The notes under the pieces: generated by a model
Told to the model about the DNA's origin: nothing
The model's input: the letters and a program-made list of their open reading frames with translations, nothing else
Database searches by the model: none
Shown: positions 43,461 to 51,585 of the stretch, piece after piece
Layout: each line of letters begins with the position of its first letter
Position numbering within the stretch: position 1 is the first letter of the stretch
Position numbers and translations under genes: made by a program
Source: Rhodospirillales bacterium
Lineage (GTDB): Bacteria > Pseudomonadota > Alphaproteobacteria > Acetobacterales > Acetobacteraceae
Assembly: GCA_025362815.1 (NCBI GenBank)
Contig: JANYFG010000081.1
Location: 1 to 51,717, forward strand
DNA: 51,717 nucleotides
Direction of reading: 5' to 3'

Positions 43461-44287
43461 GGCGCATCTCGCCGGGCATGATGGTGGTGCTGGGCCTGCT
43501 CGCGCTATTCGTGGCCGCGGCGCTCGCAGCCCCGTTGCTGTCCCCGTTCGACCCGTTGCGGCAATCGCTCCTGCTCCGCCTGAAACCCCCAGGCAGCCTT
43601 CTCGGCGGCCGGACATTCATTCTCGGCACCGACGATCTCGGGCGCGACCTGCTGTCGCGCGTGCTGTTCGGCGCCCGTGTCAGCCTGCTCGTCTCCGTCG
43701 TGGCCGTGGCACTTTCGTTCGTGGTGGGCACGGCACTCGGCATGGTCGCCGGCTGGTATCGCGGGGCCGTCGCGGTGGTCATCATGCGGCTTGTGGACAC
43801 CATGCTGTCCATTCCCGCCATCCTGCTGGCGGTGCTGACGGTGGCGGTGCTGGGCCCGGGATTTCTCAACCTCGTCGTGGTCCTCGGTCTCACCCGATGG
43901 CCGCGCTATGCCCGCGTGGCCTACGGGCAAACCCTGCAGGTGGCGGTGCTGCCCTATATCCGCGCCGCCGAAATGGCCGGCGCCGGTTCCACCCGCATCC
44001 TGTGGCGGCACATCCTGCCCAACATCGCAGGCCCGCTCATGGTGGTTGCCACCAGCGAGTTCGGGCTGATGATCCTGTTCGAGGCCGGGCTGTCGTTCCT
44101 CGGCCTCGGCATCCAGCCCCCCGCGCCGAGCTGGGGCTCCATCATGGCCGCCGGCCGCCAATACGTCGAACGCGCCTGGTGGCTGACGGTGTTCCCCGGC
44201 GCCTGCCTGTTCGGGGTGGTTCTGTGCGTCAACGTCACCGGAGACTGGCTGCGCGACCGGCTCGACCCTCGTGCCGCATCAAGATGA
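43457..44287 (+). CDS. Peptide-type ABC permease, DppC-like
   Basis: A 276-residue permease, overlapping dppB by 4 bases. It shows the DppC-type FILGTDDLGRDLLSRVLFGAR around residues 53-73, the EAA loop YIRAAEMAGAGSTRILWRHI and GLSFLGLGIQPPAPSWGSIM near the C-terminus. Six predicted membrane helices. Completes the transmembrane part of the importer. Confidence 0.93.
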   Translation: MRRISPGMMVVLGLLALFVAAALAAPLLSPFDPLRQSLLLRLKPPGSLLGGRTFILGTDDLGRDLLSRVLFGARVSLLVSVVAVALSFVVGTALGMVAGWYRGAVAVVIMRLVDTMLSIPAILLAVLTVAVLGPGFLNLVVVLGLTRWPRYARVAYGQTLQVAVLPYIRAAEMAGAGSTRILWRHILPNIAGPLMVVATSEFGLMILFEAGLSFLGLGIQPPAPSWGSIMAAGRQYVERAWWLTVFPGACLFGVVLCVNVTGDWLRDRLDPRAASR

Positions 44288-44297
44288 GGACTTCAAC

Positions 44298-45077
44298 ATG
44301 ACCCAATCATTCGCCGGCAAACGCGTGCTGATCACCGGCGCCGCCGGCATCTTCGGCACCTGGATCGCCGCCTCGTTTGCCCGTGCCGGCGCCATATTGT
44401 GCCTGTCGGACATGCGGGGCGACCTGCTGCCGGCGGTGGTGGAACGCATCGGCGCCGACCCCGCCACCACCTTGCTGCACACCACCGATCTCCAGCACTC
44501 CCCCTCGATCGCCGATCTGGCGGCCTTCGTGGCCGCGCATTGGAAATCGCCAAACATCGTCATCAACAATGCCGGGGTGTATCCTCGCACCGGCGTGCTG
44601 ATCGACCTCGAGGAATCCGAGTTCGACCGTATCATGAGCGTGAATGTCCGCGCGCCGTTCCTTGTCACCAAGGCGATGGCGCGGCTGATGGTCGCCGAGG
44701 CCGTGCAAGGCTGCTTCATCAATATCGGCTCCGGCGCCGCGCGGCAGATGCCGTCCGGCTCCGTCACCTATTGCATGTCGAAAACAGCCCTTGAACGGCT
44801 GTCGAAAGGCCAGGCTTTGGAGCTTGCGCCGCACCGGATCCGGGTGAACGTGGTGGAGCCCGGCTTTGCCCCCGGCAGCGATTTCTCGTATCTGCCGCCG
44901 GACTACGTCACCCGCATGACGGCCCGCATCCCGCTCGGTCGCAATTCCGAGCCCGACGATACCTCCAGCGCCATTCTCTACCTTTGCTCACCGGCGGCCG
45001 GCTACATCACCGGCGCCACCCTGGCGGTCGATGGCGGCAATTCCATCGGAACCTTCCAGCCCGCCACCGGCACGTGA
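44298..45077 (+). CDS. Short-chain dehydrogenase/reductase (SDR)
   Basis: A 259-residue classical SDR. The cofactor loop is TGAAGIFG at residues 13-20, NNAG at 90-93, and the catalytic set is Ser145, Tyr158 and Lys162 (YCMSK). It ends with the usual GATLAVDGGNSIG. Start at 44298 with GAGGA 8 bases upstream. It is embedded between the permease and ATPase genes of the importer, so it most likely acts on the imported compound or on the product of the FMN monooxygenase. The substrate is not deducible. Confidence 0.9.
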   Translation: MTQSFAGKRVLITGAAGIFGTWIAASFARAGAILCLSDMRGDLLPAVVERIGADPATTLLHTTDLQHSPSIADLAAFVAAHWKSPNIVINNAGVYPRTGVLIDLEESEFDRIMSVNVRAPFLVTKAMARLMVAEAVQGCFINIGSGAARQMPSGSVTYCMSKTALERLSKGQALELAPHRIRVNVVEPGFAPGSDFSYLPPDYVTRMTARIPLGRNSEPDDTSSAILYLCSPAAGYITGATLAVDGGNSIGTFQPATGT

Positions 45078-45093
45078 CACCGGCACGTGACAC
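45068..45093 (+). repeat. 13-bp tandem duplication at a gene junction
   Basis: CGGCACGTGACAC occurs twice in direct succession (45068-45080 and 45081-45093). Each copy contains GTGA: in the first, TGA is the SDR stop; in the second, GTG is the start of the ATPase gene. One copy alone would give a standard GTGA stop/start overlap. Confidence 0.9.
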
Positions 45094-46025
45094 CGGTTTT
45101 GGCCATCGAGAATCTCAGCCTGTCCATCGCCGGCGTGCCGGTGGTGGATGGCATCAACCTAGGCGTTGATGCCGGTGAGGTGATGGCCCTGGTGGGTGAA
45201 TCCGGCTGCGGCAAATCCATCACCTCGGCCGCCGTGATGCGCCTGCTGCCTGGCGCCGTCAGCCAGACCGCGGGCGACATCCGCCTGGCCGGTGAAAGCC
45301 TGTCCCGGCTTTCCGAACGCCAGATGCAGGCGATGCGTGGCCGTCGCCTGTCGATGATCTTCCAGGAGCCGCAGGCGGCGCTGGACCCGCTTTCCACCAT
45401 CGGCACCCAGATCGCGGAATCGCTGCGCCAGTCAGCAAGAGCGGCCCGCCCCGCGGTGCTGCACATGCTCGACGAGGTGGGCATCGCCGACCCCGCGCGA
45501 CGTATCGACCAATACCCGTTCGAACTCTCCGGCGGCATGTGCCAGCGCGTGGTGATCGCCGCCGCCCTCATCGCGCGGCCCGAGCTGCTGCTGGCCGACG
45601 AGCCGACAACCGCGCTCGATGTCACCATCCAGGCCCAGATTCTCGATCTTCTCCGAACGCTTGCGCGCGAACGCGGTACGGCGGTGCTGCTCATCACGCA
45701 TGACGTGGGCGTGGTGGCCGATATCGCCGACCGCGTGGCCGTGATGTATGCCGGGCGCATCGCCGAGGCCGGGCCTGTGCACAGCATCTTTGCCCAACCC
45801 CGCCATCCCTACACGCAGCTTCTGCTGGCCTCCGTCCCCCGCCTGTCAGACGTGCCGAAATCCCCCCTCGCCGTCATCCCCGGCCGGGTGCCCACCCCCC
45901 TCGAATTCGGCCCCGGCTGCCGTTTCGCCAGTCGGTGTCCCCGCGCCGATGCGCAATGCGTAGCGCAGACACCGCCGCTGCGCCCCCTCGGTGACAGCGA
46001 CGTCGCCTGCTGGCACGCGGCATGA
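45087..46025 (+). CDS. Peptide-type ABC transporter ATPase, DppD-like
   Basis: A 312-residue ATPase with Walker [10 protein letters not shown] (last position Ile rather than the more common Ser/Thr), signature LSGGMCQRVVIAAAL, Walker B LLLADEPTTALDV and switch His in LITHD. The C-terminal oligopeptide-transporter motif with cysteines (FGPGCRFASRCPRADAQC) is present. GTG start at 45087, 9 bases after the SDR stop, within the second copy of a 13-bp duplication; no separate ribosome site is obvious. It works as a heterodimer with the next ATPase. Confidence 0.91.
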   Translation: MTPVLAIENLSLSIAGVPVVDGINLGVDAGEVMALVGESGCGKSITSAAVMRLLPGAVSQTAGDIRLAGESLSRLSERQMQAMRGRRLSMIFQEPQAALDPLSTIGTQIAESLRQSARAARPAVLHMLDEVGIADPARRIDQYPFELSGGMCQRVVIAAALIARPELLLADEPTTALDVTIQAQILDLLRTLARERGTAVLLITHDVGVVADIADRVAVMYAGRIAEAGPVHSIFAQPRHPYTQLLLASVPRLSDVPKSPLAVIPGRVPTPLEFGPGCRFASRCPRADAQCVAQTPPLRPLGDSDVACWHAA

Positions 46026-46972
46026 CCCCGGCCCTTGCGATACGCGACCTGCACGTTCATTTCCCCGGTCGAAAACGCCTTGCGGTGCGCGCCGTCGATG
46101 GCGTGTCGTTCGAGATCGCGGCGGGCGAAACCCTCGGCCTCGTCGGTGAATCCGGCTGCGGCAAATCCAGCCTGTCCAACGCCGTGGTGGGCCTGGTCGC
46201 CGCCACCAGCGGCAGCATCGAGATCCAGGGACAACAGGTGGTGGGCGCCAACCGCGCGGCGTTGCGCCACATGCGCGCGAACGTGCAGATGGTTTTCCAA
46301 GACCCCGCAACCTCCCTCAACCCGCGCATGACCATCGGCGCCGCCATCGCAGAGCCCTTGCTGGTTCGCGGCCTCGCCACCGGTGCGGCACTGCGCCTTC
46401 GCGTCGAAGCCTTGTTGGAGGAGGTGGGCCTGCGCCCCGAACACGCCGGCCGCATGCCTCACCAGTTCAGCGGCGGCCAACGCCAGCGCGTCGTCATCGC
46501 CCGCGCCCTGGCCCTGCGCCCGGCGCTGCTGGTGTGCGACGAACCCGTCAGCGCGCTCGACGTGTCCGTGCGTGCGCAGATCCTGAATTTGTTGGTGGAT
46601 CTTCAATCACGCCTGAAGATGGCAACGCTTTTCGTCTCGCACGACCTCAGCGTGGTCCGCCATGTGTGCGACCAGGTGGCGGTCATGTATCTCGGCCGCC
46701 TCGTGGAACGCGCCCCCGCCGCGGAACTGTTCGCCACGCCGCGCCACCCCTACACCCGTGCCCTGCTGGCCTCGGTGCCGGACCCGGACCCCATCGTCCA
46801 GCGCGCCAAATCCCGCGTGCCGTTGTCGGGCGAAATTCCCAATCCGGCGAATCCCCCGCCCGGCTGCCGATTTCACACCCGCTGCCCGATCGCGGCCGAT
46901 CTGTGCCGCACCGCCGAACCGGCATGGCGCCGGGTGGGCGGTGGCGACGTAGCCTGTCACTTCGCCACGTAG
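46022..46972 (+). CDS. Peptide-type ABC transporter ATPase, DppF-like
   Basis: A 316-residue ATPase overlapping the previous gene by ATGA. Walker [24 protein letters not shown] (Q-loop, DppF hallmark), signature [15 protein letters not shown], Walker [14 protein letters not shown] and switch His in FVSHDLSVV. The C-terminal [15 protein letters not shown] cysteine motif is present. Last gene of the importer; its 3' end overlaps the convergent dehydrogenase gene by 16 bases. Confidence 0.93.
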   Translation: MTPALAIRDLHVHFPGRKRLAVRAVDGVSFEIAAGETLGLVGESGCGKSSLSNAVVGLVAATSGSIEIQGQQVVGANRAALRHMRANVQMVFQDPATSLNPRMTIGAAIAEPLLVRGLATGAALRLRVEALLEEVGLRPEHAGRMPHQFSGGQRQRVVIARALALRPALLVCDEPVSALDVSVRAQILNLLVDLQSRLKMATLFVSHDLSVVRHVCDQVAVMYLGRLVERAPAAELFATPRHPYTRALLASVPDPDPIVQRAKSRVPLSGEIPNPANPPPGCRFHTRCPIAADLCRTAEPAWRRVGGGDVACHFAT

Positions 46973-48684
46973 CTCACCCGCCAGATCGTGCCGTTGCCAT
47001 CTTCGCTGACCAGCAAAGCACCCTGCGCATCCACCGCCACGCCCACCGGCCGGCCCCACACCGAGGCGTCGTTGGCCACGAAGCCGGTCAGGAAGTCCTC
47101 ATACGCGCCGGTGGGCTGGCCCTGCGCATCCAGCACAACGCGCACCACCTTATAGCCCGTGCGTTTCGCGCGGTTCCAAGACCCATGCTCGGAGGCGAAG
47201 AAGCCGCGATACGCCGGGGGAAACGCCGTGCCGTCGTAGAACGCCATCTGCAACGAGGCGGAATGCGGCTGCAGCAGCACGTCCGGCACCGTCACGCGCC
47301 CCTTGAGATCGGGCCGCTGCCCGCGCAGACGGGGGTCTTCGTGGTCGCCCAGATAATACCAGGGCCAGCCGTAAAATCCGCCTTGCCGCACGCGGGTGAT
47401 GTAGTCCGGCACAAGATCATCGCCCAATCCGTCGCGCTCGTTGGTGGAACACCACAGCGTGCCCGAGCCCGGCTGCACCGCCATGCCCACGCAGTTGCGC
47501 AGACCGGTGGCGAACACACTGGCGGTTTTGCCGTCGGGCGTGAACGCCAGCACAGCCGCGCGGTTCTCCTCGTTCCCCCAGGCGGCCCCCAGCGCATGCG
47601 TGCCTGTCCATGCCGACAGCGCCTCGCCACGCTTCTCCCCGATGCCGGTGGCCACGTTGGATGCGGACCCCACCGAGACGAACATCGTGGCGCCATCAGG
47701 CGAAAACACGAGATCCCGTGTGGTGTGGCCGCCGCCGCCATTGGTGAGCCGCGGCACGATCGTCTCGGGTTTCGCCCCGGCACGCAGCGCGCCGTTCTGA
47801 TAGGGAATGCGCAGGATGGCGTTGTTCTCGGCGATATAGACAAAGCCGGGGTTGGGGCCGGGCGGGTAGAACGCAATCCCGAACGGCGCATCCAGCCCCT
47901 CCGCGAACACGTCACGCTGCGTCACCACGCCATTGGCCAGGCGCAGCACCGTCACACGACCGGAAGCGGTCTCCGCCACGAACACGTCGCCGTTCGGCGC
48001 CACCCGGAGCAATCGCGGATTTTGCAGTCCTTCGGCCACCAGATCCACCCGAAACCCCTCGGGCACACGCAGCGTGGCACCGGCGGGGCGGGCGATCACC
48101 CGAGGGCTGTTGCCGCTGGAGGCGGTGGCGAACGGCTGCGGCAGATCCGCCACGGTGATCGTGCGGCGCACGCCGGGCGCGTCGGTCTGCCAGTCGCCGA
48201 ACGCCGCCGGACCCGCAAGCGTGGCGCCGGCGCGGCCGCCCGACGCCACCACCTGGCCCGGCGCGGCTTGAACCGATGCAACCGGGCCCGACGATGACGC
48301 AGCCCGCAACGTGGCCAGATACGCGATGAGGTCGTGGCGGGCTGCAGGGTCGCTCACCCGCACCGCCATCGCCGTGCCCGGGATAACAGCGGCAGGATTG
48401 GCGAGATAGCGATCCAGCGTGTCCGGCTGCCAGGCCAGATCCGCGCGGCGCATCGCCGGCGAATAGCCGAACGCGGCACTGCCGGCCTTTCGCCCCACCA
48501 CGCCGCCAAGCCCCGGCCCCTGACCGCCGCCGGACGATGCGCTGTGGCAGATCTGGCATTGTTGCCCGAACAGCGCCTGCCCGCGCGCCACATCCCCCGC
48601 CGCCGCGCGAGCCGGGGCCGAAAGCACCAGCCCGACGCCGGCCAGAAACAGCATGACAGCGCGTGGCCCAGGCCGATTGCTCAT
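46957..48684 (-). CDS. Cytochrome c - PQQ-type sorbosone/glucose dehydrogenase fusion
   Basis: A 575-residue exported protein. The leader (about residues 1-28) precedes a c-type cytochrome domain (about 30-120) with haem motif Cys43-x-x-Cys46-His47 (QQCQICHS) and a probable axial Met in PGTAMAV. From about residue 180 follows a six-bladed propeller of the GSDH/sorbosone dehydrogenase family (RVPEGFRVDLVAEGLQNPRL, NGGGGHTTRDLVFSPDG, SEHGSWNR, GRPVGVAVDAQGALLVSEDG). Relatives oxidise aldoses or sorbosone with PQQ in the periplasm; the fused cytochrome would take the electrons. Start at 48684 has GGGGAAA upstream. A much longer frame reaching 49347 is antisense to the racemase gene and is discarded. 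Confidence 0.87.
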   Translation of the reverse strand: MSNRPGPRAVMLFLAGVGLVLSAPARAAAGDVARGQALFGQQCQICHSASSGGGQGPGLGGVVGRKAGSAAFGYSPAMRRADLAWQPDTLDRYLANPAAVIPGTAMAVRVSDPAARHDLIAYLATLRAASSSGPVASVQAAPGQVVASGGRAGATLAGPAAFGDWQTDAPGVRRTITVADLPQPFATASSGNSPRVIARPAGATLRVPEGFRVDLVAEGLQNPRLLRVAPNGDVFVAETASGRVTVLRLANGVVTQRDVFAEGLDAPFGIAFYPPGPNPGFVYIAENNAILRIPYQNGALRAGAKPETIVPRLTNGGGGHTTRDLVFSPDGATMFVSVGSASNVATGIGEKRGEALSAWTGTHALGAAWGNEENRAAVLAFTPDGKTASVFATGLRNCVGMAVQPGSGTLWCSTNERDGLGDDLVPDYITRVRQGGFYGWPWYYLGDHEDPRLRGQRPDLKGRVTVPDVLLQPHSASLQMAFYDGTAFPPAYRGFFASEHGSWNRAKRTGYKVVRVVLDAQGQPTGAYEDFLTGFVANDASVWGRPVGVAVDAQGALLVSEDGNGTIWRVSYVAK

Positions 48685-48749
48685 GTGATTTTCCCCCTGT
48701 CGAGCCCCAGAAAGTGAGGCCTTGCCGCGACGACGCAAGAGACCCCGCC

Positions 48750-49412
48750 TCACGCGATAGGTCGCAGCGCGAGCGCCACCGCCAGTGCCACAGCCTCCGG
48801 CACCGGCTGCAGGATCGGCACGTCGAACCGCCCCTGCAACGCCGCGGCCGCCTCGGCCAACGGGCCGCCGCCGATGATCAGGCAATCCGCCCCCGCGCGC
48901 ACGGCCTCGTCGCAAGCCTCGGCCAACCCCGCCACCAATCGGGCCGGATCCCGCATCACCGCCGCCGCCGGGCCGCGGGTGAGAAACACCCCGATCAACG
49001 CCGCGCCATGCCCATACGCCTGCGCCACCGCTTCGATCGACGCCACCAGGCCCGGCGTGGTCGTCACCACCGCGAACCGCCGGCCACTCTCGGCCGCCTT
49101 GGCCATCGCGGCCTCGGCGATGCCCACCACGGGGCAGGCCAAGCGCGCGCGTAAACCGAGCAGGCCGGGATCGCCGAACGCGGCCACCACCACGCCATGC
49201 GGCCGCGCGCCCGCAATCGCATCCGCCATCGAAACCACCGCCGTGGCCGCCACAGCGAGCGACGCCGCATCGAGGATCAACGATGCCCCGTAAGGCGCCG
49301 TCATGCGGTCGATCACAACGCCCGCCGGCGCCCCGGCCATACGGCACATCAACGCCGTGGTTACCGGATTGGTGTTGGGATTCACCAGGATCAGCCGAGC
49401 AGGCGGGGGCAA
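48750..49412 (-). CDS. Asp/Glu/hydantoin racemase-family protein lacking the usual cysteines
   Basis: A 220-residue protein that matches the hydantoin-racemase branch at LILVNPNTN (residues 8-15), FGDPGL (79-84), PVVGIAEAAM and the late GGGPLAEAA. Family enzymes use two cysteines, one before the (F/Y)xDPGL motif and one in the LGC segment. Here these positions read VAAFGDPGL (Ala) and LIIGGGPLA (Gly at about 182), so the normal two-cysteine racemase chemistry looks impossible; it may be an isomerase-like or decarboxylase-like relative. Length is normal and the frame is intact. It lies 65 bases upstream of the dehydrogenase gene on the same strand. Confidence 0.75.
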   Translation of the reverse strand: MPPPARLILVNPNTNPVTTALMCRMAGAPAGVVIDRMTAPYGASLILDAASLAVAATAVVSMADAIAGARPHGVVVAAFGDPGLLGLRARLACPVVGIAEAAMAKAAESGRRFAVVTTTPGLVASIEAVAQAYGHGAALIGVFLTRGPAAAVMRDPARLVAGLAEACDEAVRAGADCLIIGGGPLAEAAAALQGRFDVPILQPVPEAVALAVALALRPIA

Positions 49413-49435
49413 GATACGCCTGTCGTCCGTGCGGA

Positions 49436-49972
49436 TCAGCCGGCCTCGCTGTCCATATGCCGATGGAGATCTTCCGCCATCACGCGCACCTGCTGCGTCA
49501 ATGAAACCACCGTTTCCGTCAAAGCGGTGTTGCGTTCGAGCATCTGCAACAGCAACAGGTTCTGCTCGCAGGCCGTATCCTGCCGCTTTTGCAACAGATC
49601 GTGCAGATCTTCCCGGTGCCTCGCACCCGCCACCGCGTTCATTTTGTCCCGATCCGCCTGACGTGTCTGTGCCAGCAAAATCAGCGGCGCGGCGTAAGCG
49701 GCCTGCAGACTGAAGGCCAGATTGAGCAGGATAAAGGGATAAAGATCGAAGCTGACCACCCCCGTCACATTGGCGATGATCCAGATCGCGACGATAAGCG
49801 TCTGGCCCACCAGAAACGTCGGCGTTCCAAAGAACCGCGCAAACTGCTCGGCTTTCACGGCAAACCAGGCATCCCCGAAAACCGAGACGAGATGGGTGTG
49901 CGGCACATGAAAGCGAAAGAATGAACGATCGTGAGGTGTGTCTGAGCCAGGAAGATCCGACGTGTCAGCCAT
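49436..49972 (-). CDS. DUF1003 membrane protein
   Basis: A 178-residue protein with two adjacent membrane helices in the DUF1003 signature region (residues about 45-105: FFGTPTFLVGQTLIVAIWII and PFILLNLAFSLQAAYAAPLI), followed by a cytosolic helical tail (LAQTRQADRDKMNA, then a coiled-coil-like stretch to the end). The ATG at 49972 has a strong GGAGG 5 bases upstream, better than the farther start at 50026. The function of DUF1003 is unknown. The last host gene before the integration site. Confidence 0.88.
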   Translation of the reverse strand: MADTSDLPGSDTPHDRSFFRFHVPHTHLVSVFGDAWFAVKAEQFARFFGTPTFLVGQTLIVAIWIIANVTGVVSFDLYPFILLNLAFSLQAAYAAPLILLAQTRQADRDKMNAVAGARHREDLHDLLQKRQDTACEQNLLLLQMLERNTALTETVVSLTQQVRVMAEDLHRHMDSEAG

Positions 49973-50089
49973 GGCGTCCTCCAATGATCGCACGCCAGTC
50001 TGATGTATTTCGATCGAGGAAGACATGGCTTGAACGCCACGATGCTGCGCGCCCAGCAGGACGCGAAAAATTCATATCGTTTGAGAAAA

Positions 50090-50134
50090 TGGTGGGCACT
50101 GAAGGATTCGAACCTTCGACCCGCTGATTAAGAG
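50090..50134 (-). other. 3' fragment of tRNA-Lys(CTT): attachment site of the integrated element
   Basis: The minus strand reads the anticodon loop CTCTTAA, the 3' anticodon strand TCAGC, variable loop GGGTC, a perfect T-arm (GAAGG, TTCGAAT, CCTTC), acceptor strand AGTGCCC, A and CCA. The 5' half (D-arm, acceptor GGGCACT, 5' anticodon strand) is missing: upstream of the loop the sequence is CAAAA, which cannot pair. It is therefore not a functional tRNA but the att core copied by an integrase that targets tRNA-Lys. The CCA end points to host DNA on the left; the element lies on the right. Confidence 0.82.
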
Positions 50135-50160
50135 TTTTGCGAAGCAGCCCACGGCCAGCC

Positions 50161-50283
50161 TTGTCCGTAGCGTGTCCGTTCAGTAAATCGGCGGAAATCA
50201 GACATATTTTACGTTATCTGCTGACTTTTATTGACACGGCCTGACATCCGTAGCCTATATTCGCACGGACACAGTGCGGACAC
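50161..50283. repeat. Phased inverted pairs of 7-bp repeats, probable integrase arm sites
   Basis: Left pair: TTGTCCG (50161-50167) and GTGTCCG (50172-50178). Right pair, opposite orientation: CGGACAC (50266-50272) and CGGACAC (50277-50283). Both pairs have an 11-base period, one helical turn. In addition TCCGTAGC recurs directly at 50164-50171 and 50247-50254. The placement between att core and integrase gene is where arm-binding sites of tyrosine recombinases lie. Confidence 0.6.
50231..50261 (+). promoter_or_regulatory. Promoter of the integrase gene
   Basis: TTGACA (50231-50236) matches the -35 consensus fully; TATATT (50256-50261) is a good -10 at 19 bases (CTATAT at 18). The start codon is at 50299 with GGGAG at 50284-50288. 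The right-hand repeat pair lies directly downstream, so integrase binding could repress its own transcription. Confidence 0.6.
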
Positions 50284-50298
50284 GGGAGACCTGCTGAT

Positions 50299-51585
50299 AT
50301 GGCGCTGGAGCTAACACATAAGTTCGTCAAGGACGCGAGAGCCCCGGCATCCGGTAACCAGATCACCTACGATTTGGACGTCAAAGGGTTTGGCCTGCGC
50401 ATCACTTCAGCGGGCGCGAAGGCGTTTGTGCTCAATTATCGGTCGGGCGGTCGAGAGCGGCGCATCACGATCGGCTCCTTCCCTGATTGGTCAGTGGTCG
50501 CAGCGCGGGATTATGCGAAGGGCCTCAAGCGACGAATCGATAATGGCGAGGATCCAATGGCCGATCGGCACGCAGAGCGGCTCGCCCCGACCGTGAATGA
50601 CCTGGCCGACCGATTCGTTACGGACCATTTGAGCAAGCGGCGGGACAGCACAGGCCGGTCCTACCTTTCGCTCCTGAAACTTTATATCCTGCCCGCCCTC
50701 GGCAAGACGCGCGTGGCTGACATCCGGCACAGTGATATCGAGAAGCTGCACCGGGATATAGCGCAGACGGCGCCGTATCAGGCCAACCGCGCGGTGGCGG
50801 TGGTTTCAAAAATGCTTTCCCTGGCGGTGAAATGGGAGATGCGGACCGACAACCCAGCCCGCGGTATTGAGCGCTCGCCCGAGGAAAAGCGCGAGCGCTT
50901 CCTGTCGCCGACCGAGATAGGCCGGCTGGCGGACGTTCTGGCCACGCACAAGGAGAAGGTGAGTTGCAACGCGATTCGCCTGTTGCTGCTGACGGGCGCC
51001 CGCAAGGGGGAAATGCTGGCCGCGCGCTGGTCTGAGTTCGACCTCACGGCCGGCGTTTGGGTAAAGCCGTCGGCGCACACCAAGCAGAAGAAGGATCACC
51101 GGGTGCCGCTGTCGGCGCCGGCGCGTGTGCTACTGGCTGAGATGCGCGCCGAGACTGACCATGAGGTCCGCAGGGGTGGCAAGGCCGAGTTCTTGTTTCC
51201 CAGCGTCGGCGGGAAACCACTCACAGAGATCAAGCGGGTTTGGTTGGCCGCGTGCATTGCGGCCGGCCTCGCGGAACATGTCGAAAAGACGGACGCCAAG
51301 GGAAAGCCGGTGAAGAATGCGAAAGGTGAGCCCGTCATGGTCTGGCAAGCGACCGCCCGCATCCACGATCTTCGCCATAGCTACGCGTCTATCCTGGCTT
51401 CGTCCGGCCTGTCGCTGCCGATCATCGGCGCATTGCTCGGGCATACCCAGGCGGCCACGACTCAGCGTTACGCCCATCTTACGGATGATCCCTTGCGGGC
51501 GGCGACCGAGCGCGTGGGGGCCGTAGTGCTGAGTGCGGGCAAAGGTGGTGCTGAGGTGGTCCAGATCGGCGGGCGACGGGCATGA
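50299..51585 (+). CDS. int: Tyrosine-type site-specific integrase (P4-like, DUF4102 N-terminus)
   Basis: A 428-residue recombinase. Residues about 1-90 are the DUF4102 arm-DNA-binding domain (YDLDVKGFGLRITSAGAKAF, RRITIGSFPDW), 95-185 a core-binding SAM-like domain, and 200-400 the catalytic domain with the full set: Arg235 (TGARKGEM), Lys262 (AHTKQKK), His356 and Arg359 (HDLRH), His382 (LLGHTQ) and Tyr391 (QRYAHL). A linker between about 328 and 350 (KTDAKGKPVKNAKGEP) is a lysine-rich insertion. The protein appears intact and active. It stands beside a tRNA-Lys fragment, is less GC-extreme than the host genes around it, and its stop overlaps the next gene by ATGA. Confidence 0.96.
   Translation: MALELTHKFVKDARAPASGNQITYDLDVKGFGLRITSAGAKAFVLNYRSGGRERRITIGSFPDWSVVAARDYAKGLKRRIDNGEDPMADRHAERLAPTVNDLADRFVTDHLSKRRDSTGRSYLSLLKLYILPALGKTRVADIRHSDIEKLHRDIAQTAPYQANRAVAVVSKMLSLAVKWEMRTDNPARGIERSPEEKRERFLSPTEIGRLADVLATHKEKVSCNAIRLLLLTGARKGEMLAARWSEFDLTAGVWVKPSAHTKQKKDHRVPLSAPARVLLAEMRAETDHEVRRGGKAEFLFPSVGGKPLTEIKRVWLAACIAAGLAEHVEKTDAKGKPVKNAKGEPVMVWQATARIHDLRHSYASILASSGLSLPIIGALLGHTQAATTQRYAHLTDDPLRAATERVGAVVLSAGKGGAEVVQIGGRRA

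Noticed and set aside
48685-49347. N-terminal extension of the cytochrome/dehydrogenase gene
   Set aside because: The extension overlaps the racemase gene in another frame, is low complexity, and the true start at 48684 has a ribosome site and signal peptide.
49921-50127. Short plus-strand frame ending in EGFEPSTR
   Set aside because: This ending is the well-known mistranslation of a tRNA 3' end on the opposite strand; here it is the tRNA-Lys fragment.
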